Assembly (NCBI GenBank): GCA_041398905.1
Contig: JAWKTV010000012.1
Span: 1 to 64,000, forward strand
Direction of reading: 5' to 3'
DNA: 64,000 bases
DNA from: JAWKTV01 sp041398905
GTDB lineage: Bacteria; Planctomycetota; Planctomycetia; Planctomycetales; Planctomycetaceae
Below are positions 38,877 to 48,955 of this stretch, one piece after another (the stretch's first letter is position 1; each line of letters starts with the position of its first letter). The notes under the pieces are model-generated. The model saw nothing but the letters and a program-made list of their open reading frames with translations, did not search any database and was not told the origin of the DNA. A program made the position numbers and the translations under genes.

Positions 38877-40968
38877 CTACTGATCGCGAGTCGCGAGCTG
38901 CTCTTGCGCGGCACGCAGTTGTTCAATCTGCGTTTTGAGCTGCTCGAGTCGCTGCTTCGCGGCCTCGGCCTCCGCCTGAGCCTGCTGCAGGACCTTCTGT
39001 TGCTCTTCGTTCGGCTGGGCAGCCGCGACCGCCGCTTCGGCCGCCTTCTGGCTCGCCGCCGCGGCCTCCATCGCCGCCTTCTCAATCGCCTGCGCGTCGG
39101 TTACCCCCTTCTGGGCGACGGCATACACCTCCTTCGACTTCGCTTCCGCCTCCGTCGCCGCCGTTTGAGCCTTCTGGGCTTCGGTCAAAGCCACCTGCGC
39201 CCCATCCTTTTGCTTGGCCGCGGCCTCGAACGCCGCCTTGGCCTGCGCCAGCGCGGCTTCAGCCGCCTTCAGCGCCTCCGCCGCCTTGTTCAAGTTCTCA
39301 GCGTTCGCTTGAGCCTGCGTCTGTGCCAGCTTGAGCATCTCGCTCGACTTCGCCAGCACCTGTTGCTCGGCCACGGCGGTCTGCTGGGCCTGGGCGAACG
39401 CCGCGGCGGCCACCTTGGCCTTCTCGGCCATCGCCGCCGCTTCGACCTTCGCCTTCTCAGCGGCGGCCTGCTTGTTGGCCCAGTCCTGCTGCATCGCAGC
39501 AAGCTGCGCCAGCTTGGTCTCGGCTTCGCCGGCCACAGCGGCGAGCGACTGGTTCAAGCTGTCGATCCGCATCGCCAGCGTCGGTGGGTTCGTCGTCAAT
39601 CGGCCGACTTCCGCCCCGTCTTCCGCATTCCAGACGATGACCGTACCAGTCCAGTCACCAGCGAGCACACGCTTCGACTCCGCATCGTAGGCGACCTCCA
39701 TGCCGAGATCAGTCAATCCACCGAAGTCGCGGACCTTCGCGCCGTCGCCGTTCCACAGCCGGGCGATCTTGTCGCGACCGACCGAGACGAGTTGCCCTTC
39801 GCGGGTGTAGTCCATCGCGGTCGCGCCACCACCGTGCGCGCCCCAGTTCTTGGCCTCGCTGCCGTTGTTCATGTCCCACAGCTTGATGTTGCCATCTTCG
39901 CTGGCGGTCGCGACCACGTTGCTGTCAGGGCGCCAGCTGATGTCGCTGATCGCTCCCCGGTGGCCGTTCAGTTCGTAGAAGATCTGTCCGGTGTGCGCTT
40001 CCCACACCACCACGCCGTTGGAGCGGTCGCCGCTCGCAAGCAGCACCCCGTCGGGGCTGAATGCCAGCGCCGTGATCCAGTCCGTATGCTTCTTCTTCTC
40101 GAACAGGAGCTCACCCGTCTCCGTTGAGTAAACTCGCACCATTCGCTTCGGTCCGCCCAGCGCGACCATCGTCTGATCGGCACTGATATCCGCGGCCAGC
40201 ACGGTGTCGTACTCGTCGCCGACTTCGATCTTGCGCTCACCGGTCTTGACGTCGAAGACGACCACTTTGCCGTTCGCACCACCCCGGCCGCCACCAACCA
40301 TCAGCAGATCAGCCGTGCGGCTGAACTGCAGAATCTCCGGCTGACCTTCCGGGAATGGCAGCACCCCCAGCACCTGCAGAGTCTGCGTGTTGAACAGCGT
40401 GATCGACTGATGTCCCGACACGGCTCCCAAGGGAGCCCACGGACTGACAGTGAGCGCGGTCACCCCATTCGCACGATCCGGGACCAGCTTGGGGTCACCC
40501 AGGTAGCCCGCCGGCATCGCGACTTCCGCCGGCCGCTCGCCCGGCTTGATTTCGATCTTCGCCAGCTTCGGCTTGTTCGAGACCATCGCCGTGCTGCCGG
40601 AGTTCTCCAGCAGGCCGCCGACAATCCAGTTCTTGATGACCGCAAGCTCGTCTTCTGGCAGCTTGTTCGACTCCGGCGGCATCTTCGGTTCAGACTCATG
40701 CGTCACCAGGGACCACAGGTAGCTGGCGTCCGGGTCACCCGCTTCGAGCACACCGCCCGACGACCCTCCGCCATCATCGCCGCGTACTGGTCGAGAACAA
40801 GGCCGCCCGCTTACGATCGTTCGCGTTGTGACAGGAGCCGCACCGGGCCTTGAAGATTGGCAGCACATGATCGGCGAACGTCACCTTTTCGGCCGGCATG
40901 TCGTCGGCCGAGGCAAACTGTTGAACGAATGCAACTGCACAGGCGGCGATAATCAGTGATCGTTTCAT
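38877..40968 (-). CDS. PSCyt1 cytochrome-WD40 protein with a long Ala-rich coiled coil (one frameshift)
   Basis: Exported protein of about 697 residues. Signal peptide MKRSLIIAACAVAFVQQFASA; planctomycete cytochrome c domain (PSCyt1) with CGSCHNAN and the distal methionine region KMPPESNKLP; then WD40 repeats (ITALAFSPDGVLLASGD, ISDISWRPDSNVVATASEDGNIKLWD and others, residues about 150-440); and a C-terminal coil of about 200 residues built from Ala, Lys, Glu and Gln (EKAKVEAAAMAEKAK). A shift near 40770-40800 splits the cytochrome domain. Last gene of a four-gene operon. The heme and beta-propeller suggest an extracytoplasmic scaffold or redox role; function unknown. Confidence 0.88.
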
Positions 40969-41124
40969 CGGACAACTCAATCGTTCGGCATGACACCCGC
41001 CACTGGCGAGCGAACTTGAAGGCGGATTGGATGCGATCATCACGCGCCGCAGCCAATCTCGTTACGGTCGCCAGCGGCCGGACAAACACTCTGTGAGGCC
41101 CGCCGGCGACCATCAAACGGAATG

Positions 41125-43547
41125 CTAGTGATTGAACAGGAACTCCCGGCTATTCAGCAGTGCCCAGTACACATCCTCAAGCGACTTGCTGACATCCTGG
41201 CCCTCCGCGAACAGAGGCGCCAGTGCCGCCTTCTCTTCGTCGGTCGGATGACGCGTCAGCGTGCTGATGTACAGGCGGTCGACGATCTGCATCGGATCGA
41301 GGCCGGCGTCCTGCATCGACTTGAGCATGCCCCCTTGTTGAATCTTGGAATTGACGGTGTCCCCATTCAGGAGGTGCAACGCCTGCGACAGCGTCGGCTC
41401 CATCTTGACTTCGCACGAGCAGGCCGTCTCGCGAGTCGCCCGGCCGAATGTCGTCAGGAAATAGCTCGATGTCTGTCCATCGGCGATCTGCACCGCACGA
41501 GCCCCCAAAGGCAAGCCGTTGAACTTATCCTTCGTGTTCGTCACCGCACTGATGATATCGAGCATCGACTCCGCCTTGATGCGGCGAATCGTCTGATGGG
41601 CGAAGTTCGTTTCGTCGGTCAGGTTCGATTCATTACGCCGGGTCGAACGCTGATAGGTGTTCGAAATGCAGATGTCGCGAACCAGCCGTTTGAAATCGTA
41701 GTTGTACTCCGTGAACTTGCTGGCGAGGGTCACCAGGAGTTCCGGGTTCGAGGGCGGGTTGGAGACGCGAACGTCATCCACCGGCTCGATGATTCCCAGC
41801 CCGAAGAAGTGTGACCAGACACGATTCGCGAAGTTCTGCGCGAAGAACGGGTTCTCCGGAGAAGCGAGCCAGTCGGCCACCACCTGACGGCGATCCTGGC
41901 CGCCCGCGATCTCAGGCTGCATACCCCCAAGGAACTTGGGAGCCGCGTTCTGTCCAGTCACCGGGTGCTTCACGTCACCGCCGCCGCTATTGAAGATAAT
42001 CCGCTCCCGCGAATCTTCGCCCTGCTTGCGGCCAACCTGCGAGAAGAACGCGGCGAAGTTGTAGTAATCGTCCTGCGTCCAGCGATCGAACGGATGGTTG
42101 TGGCACTGAGCACACTGAATCCGCATGCCCATAAAGATCTGCGCGACGTTCTCCGCCACCTTCAGTTGATCGCGCTCGATTTCATAGAAGTTCGTCGCCG
42201 GACTGGTGAACGTCCCGCCCTGAGAACCCAGAATCTCTCGCACCATCTGATCCAGCGGCTTGTTATTGCTGATATTGTCAACCAGCCACTGGTAGTAGAG
42301 CACGATCGACTTCTGCGAGACCTGGTTGCTCGATCGCATCAGCAGCCACTCGGCCCATTTGGAGACCCACAGCTCGGTAAACTCCTTCCGGCCAAGCAAC
42401 TCATCAATCTTTCTGACACGCTTGTCCGCCGAGGCATCCGCCATGAACGCCTCGTATTCCTCCGCCGTGGGCAGGATCCCCACGAGGTCGATGCTGACGC
42501 GGCGCAGGAACTCTTCGTCGCTGCAGAGTTCGGACGGGTGCAGCCGCAGCTTCTGATGCTTCGCGTCAACCAGTTCATCAATGTAATTGACCGGCTGGGA
42601 CGGCTGAGGCTCGTACTGCAGCCCTTTCGGCAGCGTGATGAACTGCGATCCGACCGTATGCACGTCGAAGCGTGCGAAGATGTACGCCTCACCACGAGCA
42701 CCAGCGGTAACCAGCCCCTTGTCGTCGAGCGACGCGGACGTTTCGTTATTCGTAAAAAACGCCGCCAGCGACGTGACGTCACGCGTCGTGCCATCGGTGT
42801 AGTGCGCCAGCACCGTCATCTGCTGCGTCGTCCCCTCGCCATCCAGCACCCCCTGCTTGGGGTAGATCTCCAGCCCGTTACACGAAGCGACATCAGCCGG
42901 GTCTTGCGGACACCCCGCCGCGATCCAGTCGACCACGGTCTGATTGAGCTCCGAATCGGCCTCGTACCGCTTGCCGCCGCTGTGGGGAACGGCGCCCACC
43001 GCCTTTTCGACCATCAGGCTCGCAGCGGGCACCGCCAGATCGATGCGGCGTCCCAACTGCTCACGCGTGATCCGGAAATGATCGCCATCCGGGTCGAAGC
43101 CAAACAGCGACAGGCGAAACCCATCCTTGCCACGCGCGCACCGTGACAGCTACCCGTGTTGCACCCCGCCTTCATGAACACCGGCATCACATCCAGCTTG
43201 AAGCTGATGGTCCGGCCCTCCGCCGACTTCTCGACCTTCACCGGCACAACGACCGATTGCCCTTCGTAGCTGACCGTCAACTCGGTCACCCCGTCCCTGG
43301 CAGGGTAGAGCACGGCTCCTTCCTGCCGGACAAGATCGTTCTGTGCGAAGCTCCACTGCGACAGGCCTGTTACATCGCGAGTCAGCCCGTCCGCATACAC
43401 CGCCTGCACGACCATCGACTGCCGATCGGCATTCGTGGTCAGGCTGACTTCGGCTGGAAACACCCGCAGCTCGGTCAGGTCCGCAGCCCCGACGGATCCA
43501 AAAGTCCCGCAGAAAATCGCGGTCAGCAGGAGAGTCCTGATGGCCAT
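41125..43547 (-). CDS. Ig-like/PSCyt2-PSD1 (DUF1549/DUF1553) protein, one frameshift
   Basis: About 807 residues. Signal peptide, then a Big_2-like domain (LTELRVFPAEVSL), a Cys motif (AGCNTGSCHGA, CX4CH), a second Big_2-like domain, then DUF1549 (PSCyt2, with IQCAQCHNHPFDRWTQDDYYN, CXXCH) and DUF1553 (PSD1, with NPFFAQNFANRVWSHFFGLGIIEPVDD and ARETACSCEV-like RATRETACSCEVKMEPTLSQALHLLNG). The shift lies near 43140, right behind the first motif. The family is almost restricted to Planctomycetota and Verrucomicrobiota, function unknown, probably bound to the envelope and able to carry heme. Confidence 0.92.
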
Positions 43548-43659
43548 GGCATGTCCCTCGATCTCTAGGGAAGGCAGTCCACCGACCGCCTTCAGGTCAC
43601 TTGTTGTCTGCTCGTTTGCGAGCGAAGCTCAGTCGCTGAAACAATGATTCCCGCTTGTG

Positions 43660-46143
43660 CTACTCGCCGCCACCTTCCGCCTTGGCACGTTCGGCCTGCT
43701 CAAGCCGAAGCTGTTCCAGTCGAGACAATGGCCGGGCAGGTGGAGCCGCCTGGGCAACCGGCGCCGCCGGCGTCTCGGGCATTGGAGCAGGTTCCTTTGG
43801 CATCGGAGGCGGCGGATCGACCCGCAGCACTCCGGTCCCCAGATTGTGGGCGATCAACTCACCCGACTCAGGCACCAGCACCTGACAAAAGACATTCTTG
43901 TTCATGCCCGTCGGTGTGTCCGCCGCCGCCTTGACCTGGAAGATCAATTCCGGCGTTTCCTTCGTCAGTTTCAGCGGCTCCGCAGACGCATTCGCCGGCA
44001 GTCCCACCAGCTTGACTTCCGCTTCACCCTCGAAATCCTTGCGCTTCTTGACCGTCACCACGTAGGGCACCGCTTGCCCCTGATTGACGGCCCCTTGGGC
44101 GAACTCGAAGGTCACGTACTCCTCTTCAACTGTGAACGGCACGAACGGCGTGCAACACTCCCGACGACCGTTGCCGACGGTGGCAATGCAGCGAACGGCG
44201 ATCATCGACGTCTGAGCAGCAGCGTTACCTGCCGCGTTCATCGGGATCACCGTCTCGGTCTGCCCCTTGACGATCTTGGCCGACCCGCTCGCATTCACGC
44301 CATTCGGATTATGCAACAGGCGAACCTCGATGTCCTCATCCCATCCCGCCTGCTTCTCACACTTCACAACCAGATTGTAGCTGCCGCCTCGCACGATCGG
44401 GATCTTCGGAGTCTCAATCCAGCATCGGAACGGCAACTGCTCGGTAACGATCAGCGGCATCCGCGTGATCCGCTCTTCCCAGACCCGATCGTTGTTGTTC
44501 GCGCGAATCATCAGCATGTCTTGCGACAGCGGACCTTCAATCTTCAGGTCCGGCTGATTCGCATCGGCCAGGTAGGTCACGACATCACAGTGATGACCGC
44601 CCACGGGAGCCGTCGCGTCAGCATAAAAGATCAACGGAATCTGACCGTCGCCCCGCCAGTTCTCGGGACATTCGATCCGTACACCTGCTGGCAGGTTATC
44701 ACAGCGGAAGTTGACTGGGCCGCCGAAGTTATTACGGGTGACGTTCACAACCACGCCCGACCCCGCTCCTTGCGGAATCTCGATATTCGGCTGGACGTAG
44801 CGGGCGAACTCAATCGGCTGGGCCGAGACGGACGGAGACTTCGTCGTAATCTCGATGCGGTAGGTGTAGTGCTCGCCGCCATTGTTGAGATGGTCCCGGA
44901 CCATCACCACGCACTCGCCATCTTCCGGAGCCTTGAAGTCCATCTGCGGATCAGGACCAATCCGGTCGTCATTCGAGCCCAGCCCCCCACCGTTGTCCGC
45001 GCGGTAGACCGCGACAACCGCATCGAGCGGTGAGCGAATTCGCCGTGCATAAACCTGGACGTCATAGGTCACGTCCTTCTGCACCGGGAACTTGAAGAAA
45101 TCGATGTCGCCCGGCGATGCGATCACGCCATTGTAAGCCCCCATCGTCGCCGACGGCGTCGCAGTCTCGCGTGAGTTGTTGGGCTCGACTTCAACCGTAT
45201 TATCGAGGTCACTGATCCGGAACGGCTGATTCGACGGGGAGACCCCATGGTCGTCCTGTACCTGGAGGCCAAATCGCTTGTTATCAATTGGCCCTGTCGG
45301 CAGAGTGACTTCACGAGTCATCGGGCCTGCGACATCACCAAGCATTGTCACAGTCAACGTCTCGCCCGGCTTTCCTCCTGCGGGAATCGTCCCCAACGGC
45401 CGCGGAAACTGACCAATGCTCAGCAGGTAATACGCCCGGCCATCCCCCAGATAGGACGCATCTCGAATCTGTACGATGTACCGGCCGTCTTCCGGCACGA
45501 CGATCGATGCGACCGCGTCGTTCCAAACCAAAGCGGTATCGTCGCTGGCCGCCAGTTCGAAGCGATTGGCATCAATGATCGCCACGTACGGATCGAAGTA
45601 CGTGCTTCCGCCGGAGTAGCCCAGTCGCATCGCAAACACTTCGGCGGTCAGGCGCTGGCTCTTCTTCGCCTCAACCACGTAATAGTCGACGTCTTCACGA
45701 TCAACCCGGCCATGGACCGTGACGCCCTGACTGATCGCCTGGGGGGCGGCGAAGTCGCCATTATTCTCCACTTCTTCCACGATCGGCAGCGGACCAACGT
45801 ACAGATTCTGCACCTCGGTAATGCCGGTACGGGTCCGAATGCGCATCCGCTGGGTGCCGATCGGACAGTCGTCGGCGATCCGCACCCGGAGGTCGAACTC
45901 CCGCCCCTTCCGGTCATCCTTCTCGGGATGCTGTAAAGCCAGAACTTCCATCCCGGTATCGTACAGCAGAACTTCCTCGGCATCTTCGAGGTTGGTGCCG
46001 GTCAATCGCAGCGTCGCTTCGGTCCCGCGCTGCACGCCATGAGGATTCACGCCACTGAAGGTGGGCGCGGCGGCGAACGCGGAAACACCTCCGCACATCG
46101 CGATGACGCAAGCCAGAATACGCGCAAGCACAGCAGACCGCAT
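43660..46143 (-). CDS. PPC-domain exported protein
   Basis: 827 residues, unbroken, starting MRSAVLARILACV with a signal peptide. An IPT/TIG-like domain (VNPHGVQRGTEATLRLTGTN) comes first, followed by two pre-peptidase C-terminal-type beta-domains (about 145-240, VHGRVDREDVDYYV, and about 325-415, GDIDFFKFPV), several Ig-like domains and a proline/alanine-rich tail ending AERAKAEGGGE. No catalytic domain is seen, so it is probably a structural or ligand-binding partner of the DUF1549 and DUF1501 proteins with which it is co-transcribed. Confidence 0.9.
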   Translation of the reverse strand: MRSAVLARILACVIAMCGGVSAFAAAPTFSGVNPHGVQRGTEATLRLTGTNLEDAEEVLLYDTGMEVLALQHPEKDDRKGREFDLRVRIADDCPIGTQRMRIRTRTGITEVQNLYVGPLPIVEEVENNGDFAAPQAISQGVTVHGRVDREDVDYYVVEAKKSQRLTAEVFAMRLGYSGGSTYFDPYVAIIDANRFELAASDDTALVWNDAVASIVVPEDGRYIVQIRDASYLGDGRAYYLLSIGQFPRPLGTIPAGGKPGETLTVTMLGDVAGPMTREVTLPTGPIDNKRFGLQVQDDHGVSPSNQPFRISDLDNTVEVEPNNSRETATPSATMGAYNGVIASPGDIDFFKFPVQKDVTYDVQVYARRIRSPLDAVVAVYRADNGGGLGSNDDRIGPDPQMDFKAPEDGECVVMVRDHLNNGGEHYTYRIEITTKSPSVSAQPIEFARYVQPNIEIPQGAGSGVVVNVTRNNFGGPVNFRCDNLPAGVRIECPENWRGDGQIPLIFYADATAPVGGHHCDVVTYLADANQPDLKIEGPLSQDMLMIRANNNDRVWEERITRMPLIVTEQLPFRCWIETPKIPIVRGGSYNLVVKCEKQAGWDEDIEVRLLHNPNGVNASGSAKIVKGQTETVIPMNAAGNAAAQTSMIAVRCIATVGNGRRECCTPFVPFTVEEEYVTFEFAQGAVNQGQAVPYVVTVKKRKDFEGEAEVKLVGLPANASAEPLKLTKETPELIFQVKAAADTPTGMNKNVFCQVLVPESGELIAHNLGTGVLRVDPPPPMPKEPAPMPETPAAPVAQAAPPARPLSRLEQLRLEQAERAKAEGGGE

Positions 46144-46318
46144 AGCGTTTCCCCCCCGGGATGTCAGCGGCGTTCGACAAGGCGGGTTCGCCACCCACCG
46201 GGGCGACGACAGTGGTCGAACGAAAGGAAATATCAAACTTACTTCAGGCAATTTGACACGAGGCCGCAGTCGCGAGGTAACAACCCCGGCTGCGGCCCTC
46301 CGTGTCAACCAAAATTCA

Positions 46319-47641
46319 TCAGGCGAGGAGACCGTCGATCACATTGCCTCCGTCGACGATTTCGATCGGGCGATCGCCCGGAGCCATCAGCTCCTTGTCG
46401 GCGACGACACCCAGGCAGTGATAGACCGTCGTGAACAGATCCTCCACACTGACCGGATTCTCATCCGGCTCAGCAGCGGTCGCGTCCGACGTGCCGTAAA
46501 CGAATCCACGCTTGACTCCACCGCCCGCGAGGGCAACGCTGAACACCTTCGGCCAGTGATCCCGGCCGGCGGTGTTGTTGATCTTCGGGGTGCGGCCGAA
46601 CTCGGACGACACCATCACCAGCGTCTCATCCAGCATGCCACGCTCATCAAGATCCTGAATCAAGCGAGAAAACGCCTGATCGAACGCCGGCATCGAGTTG
46701 CGGAAGCCATTCACGATATTGTCGTGCATGTCCCAGCCGCCATAAGTCAGGTTCACCAGGCGAACTCCAGCTTCAACCAGCCGTCGAGCCAGAATCATCC
46801 GAGCACCGGCCTGATTGCGACCGTATTCGTCACGCAGCTTGCCATCTTCCTTGTCCAGGTTGAAGGCTTCACGGGCCTGCGGCGACGAGATCAAGCTGTA
46901 GGCCGAGCTGTAGAATGAATCCATCGCGTTGATCTCATCGGAGACCTCACGCTTCTGGAAGTAAGAGTTGACCGCCTCCAGAGCTGAGCGACGAGTCGCG
47001 AAACGACTGTCGTCGACACCGTTGGGCAGGTCCAGATCGCGAACCTTGAAGCCATCCGACGCCGGGTCGCTACCCAGCGAAAACGGAGCGAAGGCCGAGC
47101 TAAGATAGCCGCTGCCCGCGAACTCGTTCGGCTGACTCGGCACGCAGACATACGGGGGCAGATCGTTGCGGCTGCCAAACTCGTGACTGATGACCGAACC
47201 GATCGACGGATACTGCAGGGCAGGGCTCGGACGATAGCCGGTGAACATGTTGTGCGTCCCACGCTCGTGAGCCGCTTCACCGTGTGACATCGAGCGAATG
47301 ATCGTCAGTTTGTCAGCGATCTGAGCCGTCTTCGCCAGCGTCTCACCAAACTGGACACCGGTCAACTTGGTGTCGACCCGGCCCATCTCGCCGCGATACT
47401 CGATCGGAGCATACGGGTGCGGATCGAAAGATTCCTGATGGGCCAGACCGCCCGGCAGGTAAATGTGAATGATCGACTTCGCAGTTCCCTGAAAGTTCTC
47501 GTAGTTCTTCAGTTCCGCCTGCAGCAGGCGAGGCAGCGTCAGTGCAGTGCCCGCCAAGGCACCCACTTGCAGAAAACCGCGGCGGGACAGCCGCTGAAAG
47601 TGCGTGGGGTTACACCCGTGGCCGATCGTGGTGCGCGCCAT
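46319..47641 (-). CDS. DUF1501 Tat-exported protein
   Basis: 440 residues, unbroken. Twin-arginine signal SRRGFLQVGALAGTALTLP near residues 19-37, then the DUF1501 domain, a relative of the alkaline-phosphatase/sulfatase fold (IIHIYLPGGLAHQESFDPHP, THNMFTGYRPSP, SSEFGRTPKINNTAGRDHWP). The last motif carries the conserved metal-site-like residues. It is the first gene of the operon with the PPC, DUF1549/1553 and WD40 genes. DUF1501 and DUF1549/1553 genes are paired throughout planctomycetes; no function has been shown. Confidence 0.94.
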   Translation of the reverse strand: MARTTIGHGCNPTHFQRLSRRGFLQVGALAGTALTLPRLLQAELKNYENFQGTAKSIIHIYLPGGLAHQESFDPHPYAPIEYRGEMGRVDTKLTGVQFGETLAKTAQIADKLTIIRSMSHGEAAHERGTHNMFTGYRPSPALQYPSIGSVISHEFGSRNDLPPYVCVPSQPNEFAGSGYLSSAFAPFSLGSDPASDGFKVRDLDLPNGVDDSRFATRRSALEAVNSYFQKREVSDEINAMDSFYSSAYSLISSPQAREAFNLDKEDGKLRDEYGRNQAGARMILARRLVEAGVRLVNLTYGGWDMHDNIVNGFRNSMPAFDQAFSRLIQDLDERGMLDETLVMVSSEFGRTPKINNTAGRDHWPKVFSVALAGGGVKRGFVYGTSDATAAEPDENPVSVEDLFTTVYHCLGVVADKELMAPGDRPIEIVDGGNVIDGLLA

Positions 47642-48037
47642 AAGTATACTGTCCTGTCAGTGGGGTGGGATAACCGATTGAACTTCGCCGCTGGTCGACA
47701 GCCCCTCCTCGTGGCTGACGCCCCAGCGAAATGTGAATCGGCCGAGGTCGCCGTCCGGGCGACACTCGCATGGTAGGTTGGGTGCAAGGCGCATGGAGCC
47801 TCGCGGCGGGGGAGCAGAGACGTAGTCTCCGCTAGCCAATTCGGTCTCGTTTATACGTCTCCTGCAGGGAAAGTCAAGCAGAATATGCCGATTCTCGCGG
47901 CCACAGAGGCATTTCCTTGGTACCTGAGGTTGACAACCCGTGCACTGCACGTTCCTGACAACACGCACCGCCCCGCCAATAATCCACGTAAACCACAGCC
48001 AATAAACACGTTACCGCAGCTTCAGCCACTGCCTCCA
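47642..48037. other. intergenic region with the operon promoter
   Basis: About 400 bases between the DUF1501 gene start and the trmH stop. It contains the promoter at 47850-47877. No gene recognised. The resulting leader of about 200 bases has no obvious fold. Confidence 0.6.
47850..47877 (-). promoter_or_regulatory. sigma-70-type promoter of the envelope/cytochrome operon
   Basis: Read on the minus strand: TTGACT (47877-47872), a 16-base spacer and TATAAA (47855-47850). Five of six bases match the consensus in each half. It lies about 200 bases upstream of the DUF1501 gene start. Confidence 0.65.
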
Positions 48038-48721
48038 TCATGTTTGCCCTGCGCGGTCCGATTCCCAGCGTCGCTGCAACTCTGCTGCGTTTCGCACCGA
48101 CTTGCGAACCCAGTCAAATTCGATCTCTTCCGCATCTTCGGCCCCAATTCTCCACTCGATCGGTGATCGCTGGATCCTCCCGGACAGGCAACTCAGACAG
48201 AGGGCCGCTGCGACGGACAGGTTCAGGCTCTCAACGAACCCCACCGTCGGCACATGAACCGTCAGGTCCGCTGCGGCACAGAACGTCGGTGAAACCCCCT
48301 TCGTTTCATTTCCAATCACCAGCACCAGCGGTTCGTCAATCGGCAGCAGCTCCGGTGTAGCCGTTCCAGCATGCGGGGATGTCACGGCGATTCGATAGCC
48401 TTTGGAGCGCAAGGTCGCCACGCACCGGTCCGTTCGCCCCTCACCCTTAAAACGGTGGACCGTCAACCACTTGTCGCTCCCGGCAGCCACCTTGCGAGAC
48501 AGTCTTTCCGTCTCGGGATCCTCGACCAGATACACGTCCTGAACCCCGAACGCGTCGCAGCTCCTCAAAACCGCGCTGCTGTTGTGCGGATGAAACACGC
48601 CGTCCATCGCCACCGCGAGGTGTCGCGTTCGCATCGAAAGCACTTCCCGTATCCGCCGTCGACGCGCGGGCGTCAGGAAGGTCAAGTAGTGCTGAAAGAG
48701 TTCCTGCGGATACGGCTGCAT
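48038..48721 (-). CDS. trmH: tRNA (guanosine-2'-O-)-methyltransferase, TrmH type
   Basis: 227 residues from MQPYPQELFQ; the frame is open to 48853, but this start matches the length of E. coli TrmH (229). SPOUT-fold motifs: HPHNSSAVLRSCDAFGV (motif 1), LVLVIGNETKGVS (motif 2, SAM knot) and VPTVGFVESLNLSVAAALCL (motif 3). Methylates the 2'-OH of G18 in tRNA. Unbroken. Confidence 0.9.
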   Translation of the reverse strand: MQPYPQELFQHYLTFLTPARRRRIREVLSMRTRHLAVAMDGVFHPHNSSAVLRSCDAFGVQDVYLVEDPETERLSRKVAAGSDKWLTVHRFKGEGRTDRCVATLRSKGYRIAVTSPHAGTATPELLPIDEPLVLVIGNETKGVSPTFCAAADLTVHVPTVGFVESLNLSVAAALCLSCLSGRIQRSPIEWRIGAEDAEEIEFDWVRKSVRNAAELQRRWESDRAGQT

Positions 48722-48955
48722 GCAGACAGATTGACCCAAAATCGCCCCCGCCGCAACTTGAGGGGACATGCCACGCGGCTCGTCCGTCCCATCCTCCGGT
48801 GGCCCAATCCTCAGAGGTCCGACGATCCGGGATCTGGCCATGTTTGGCCACATTCGACACGCAAGCGGGAGAACTGGACAGGCCCAGGTGCGGTAACGCT
48901 AGACGACACCCCTCTTCATGCTGCACACTTCCTGTGAACCTAACCACTCTCGCCG

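Noticed and set aside
38904..40127. Open frame of 407 codons on the plus strand
   Set aside because: Antisense to the WD40 and Ala-rich coil; its Leu/Arg repeats mirror the coil codons.
43657..45033. Open frame of 458 codons on the plus strand
   Set aside because: Antisense to the PPC-domain protein; the sequence is Arg/His-rich without domain content.
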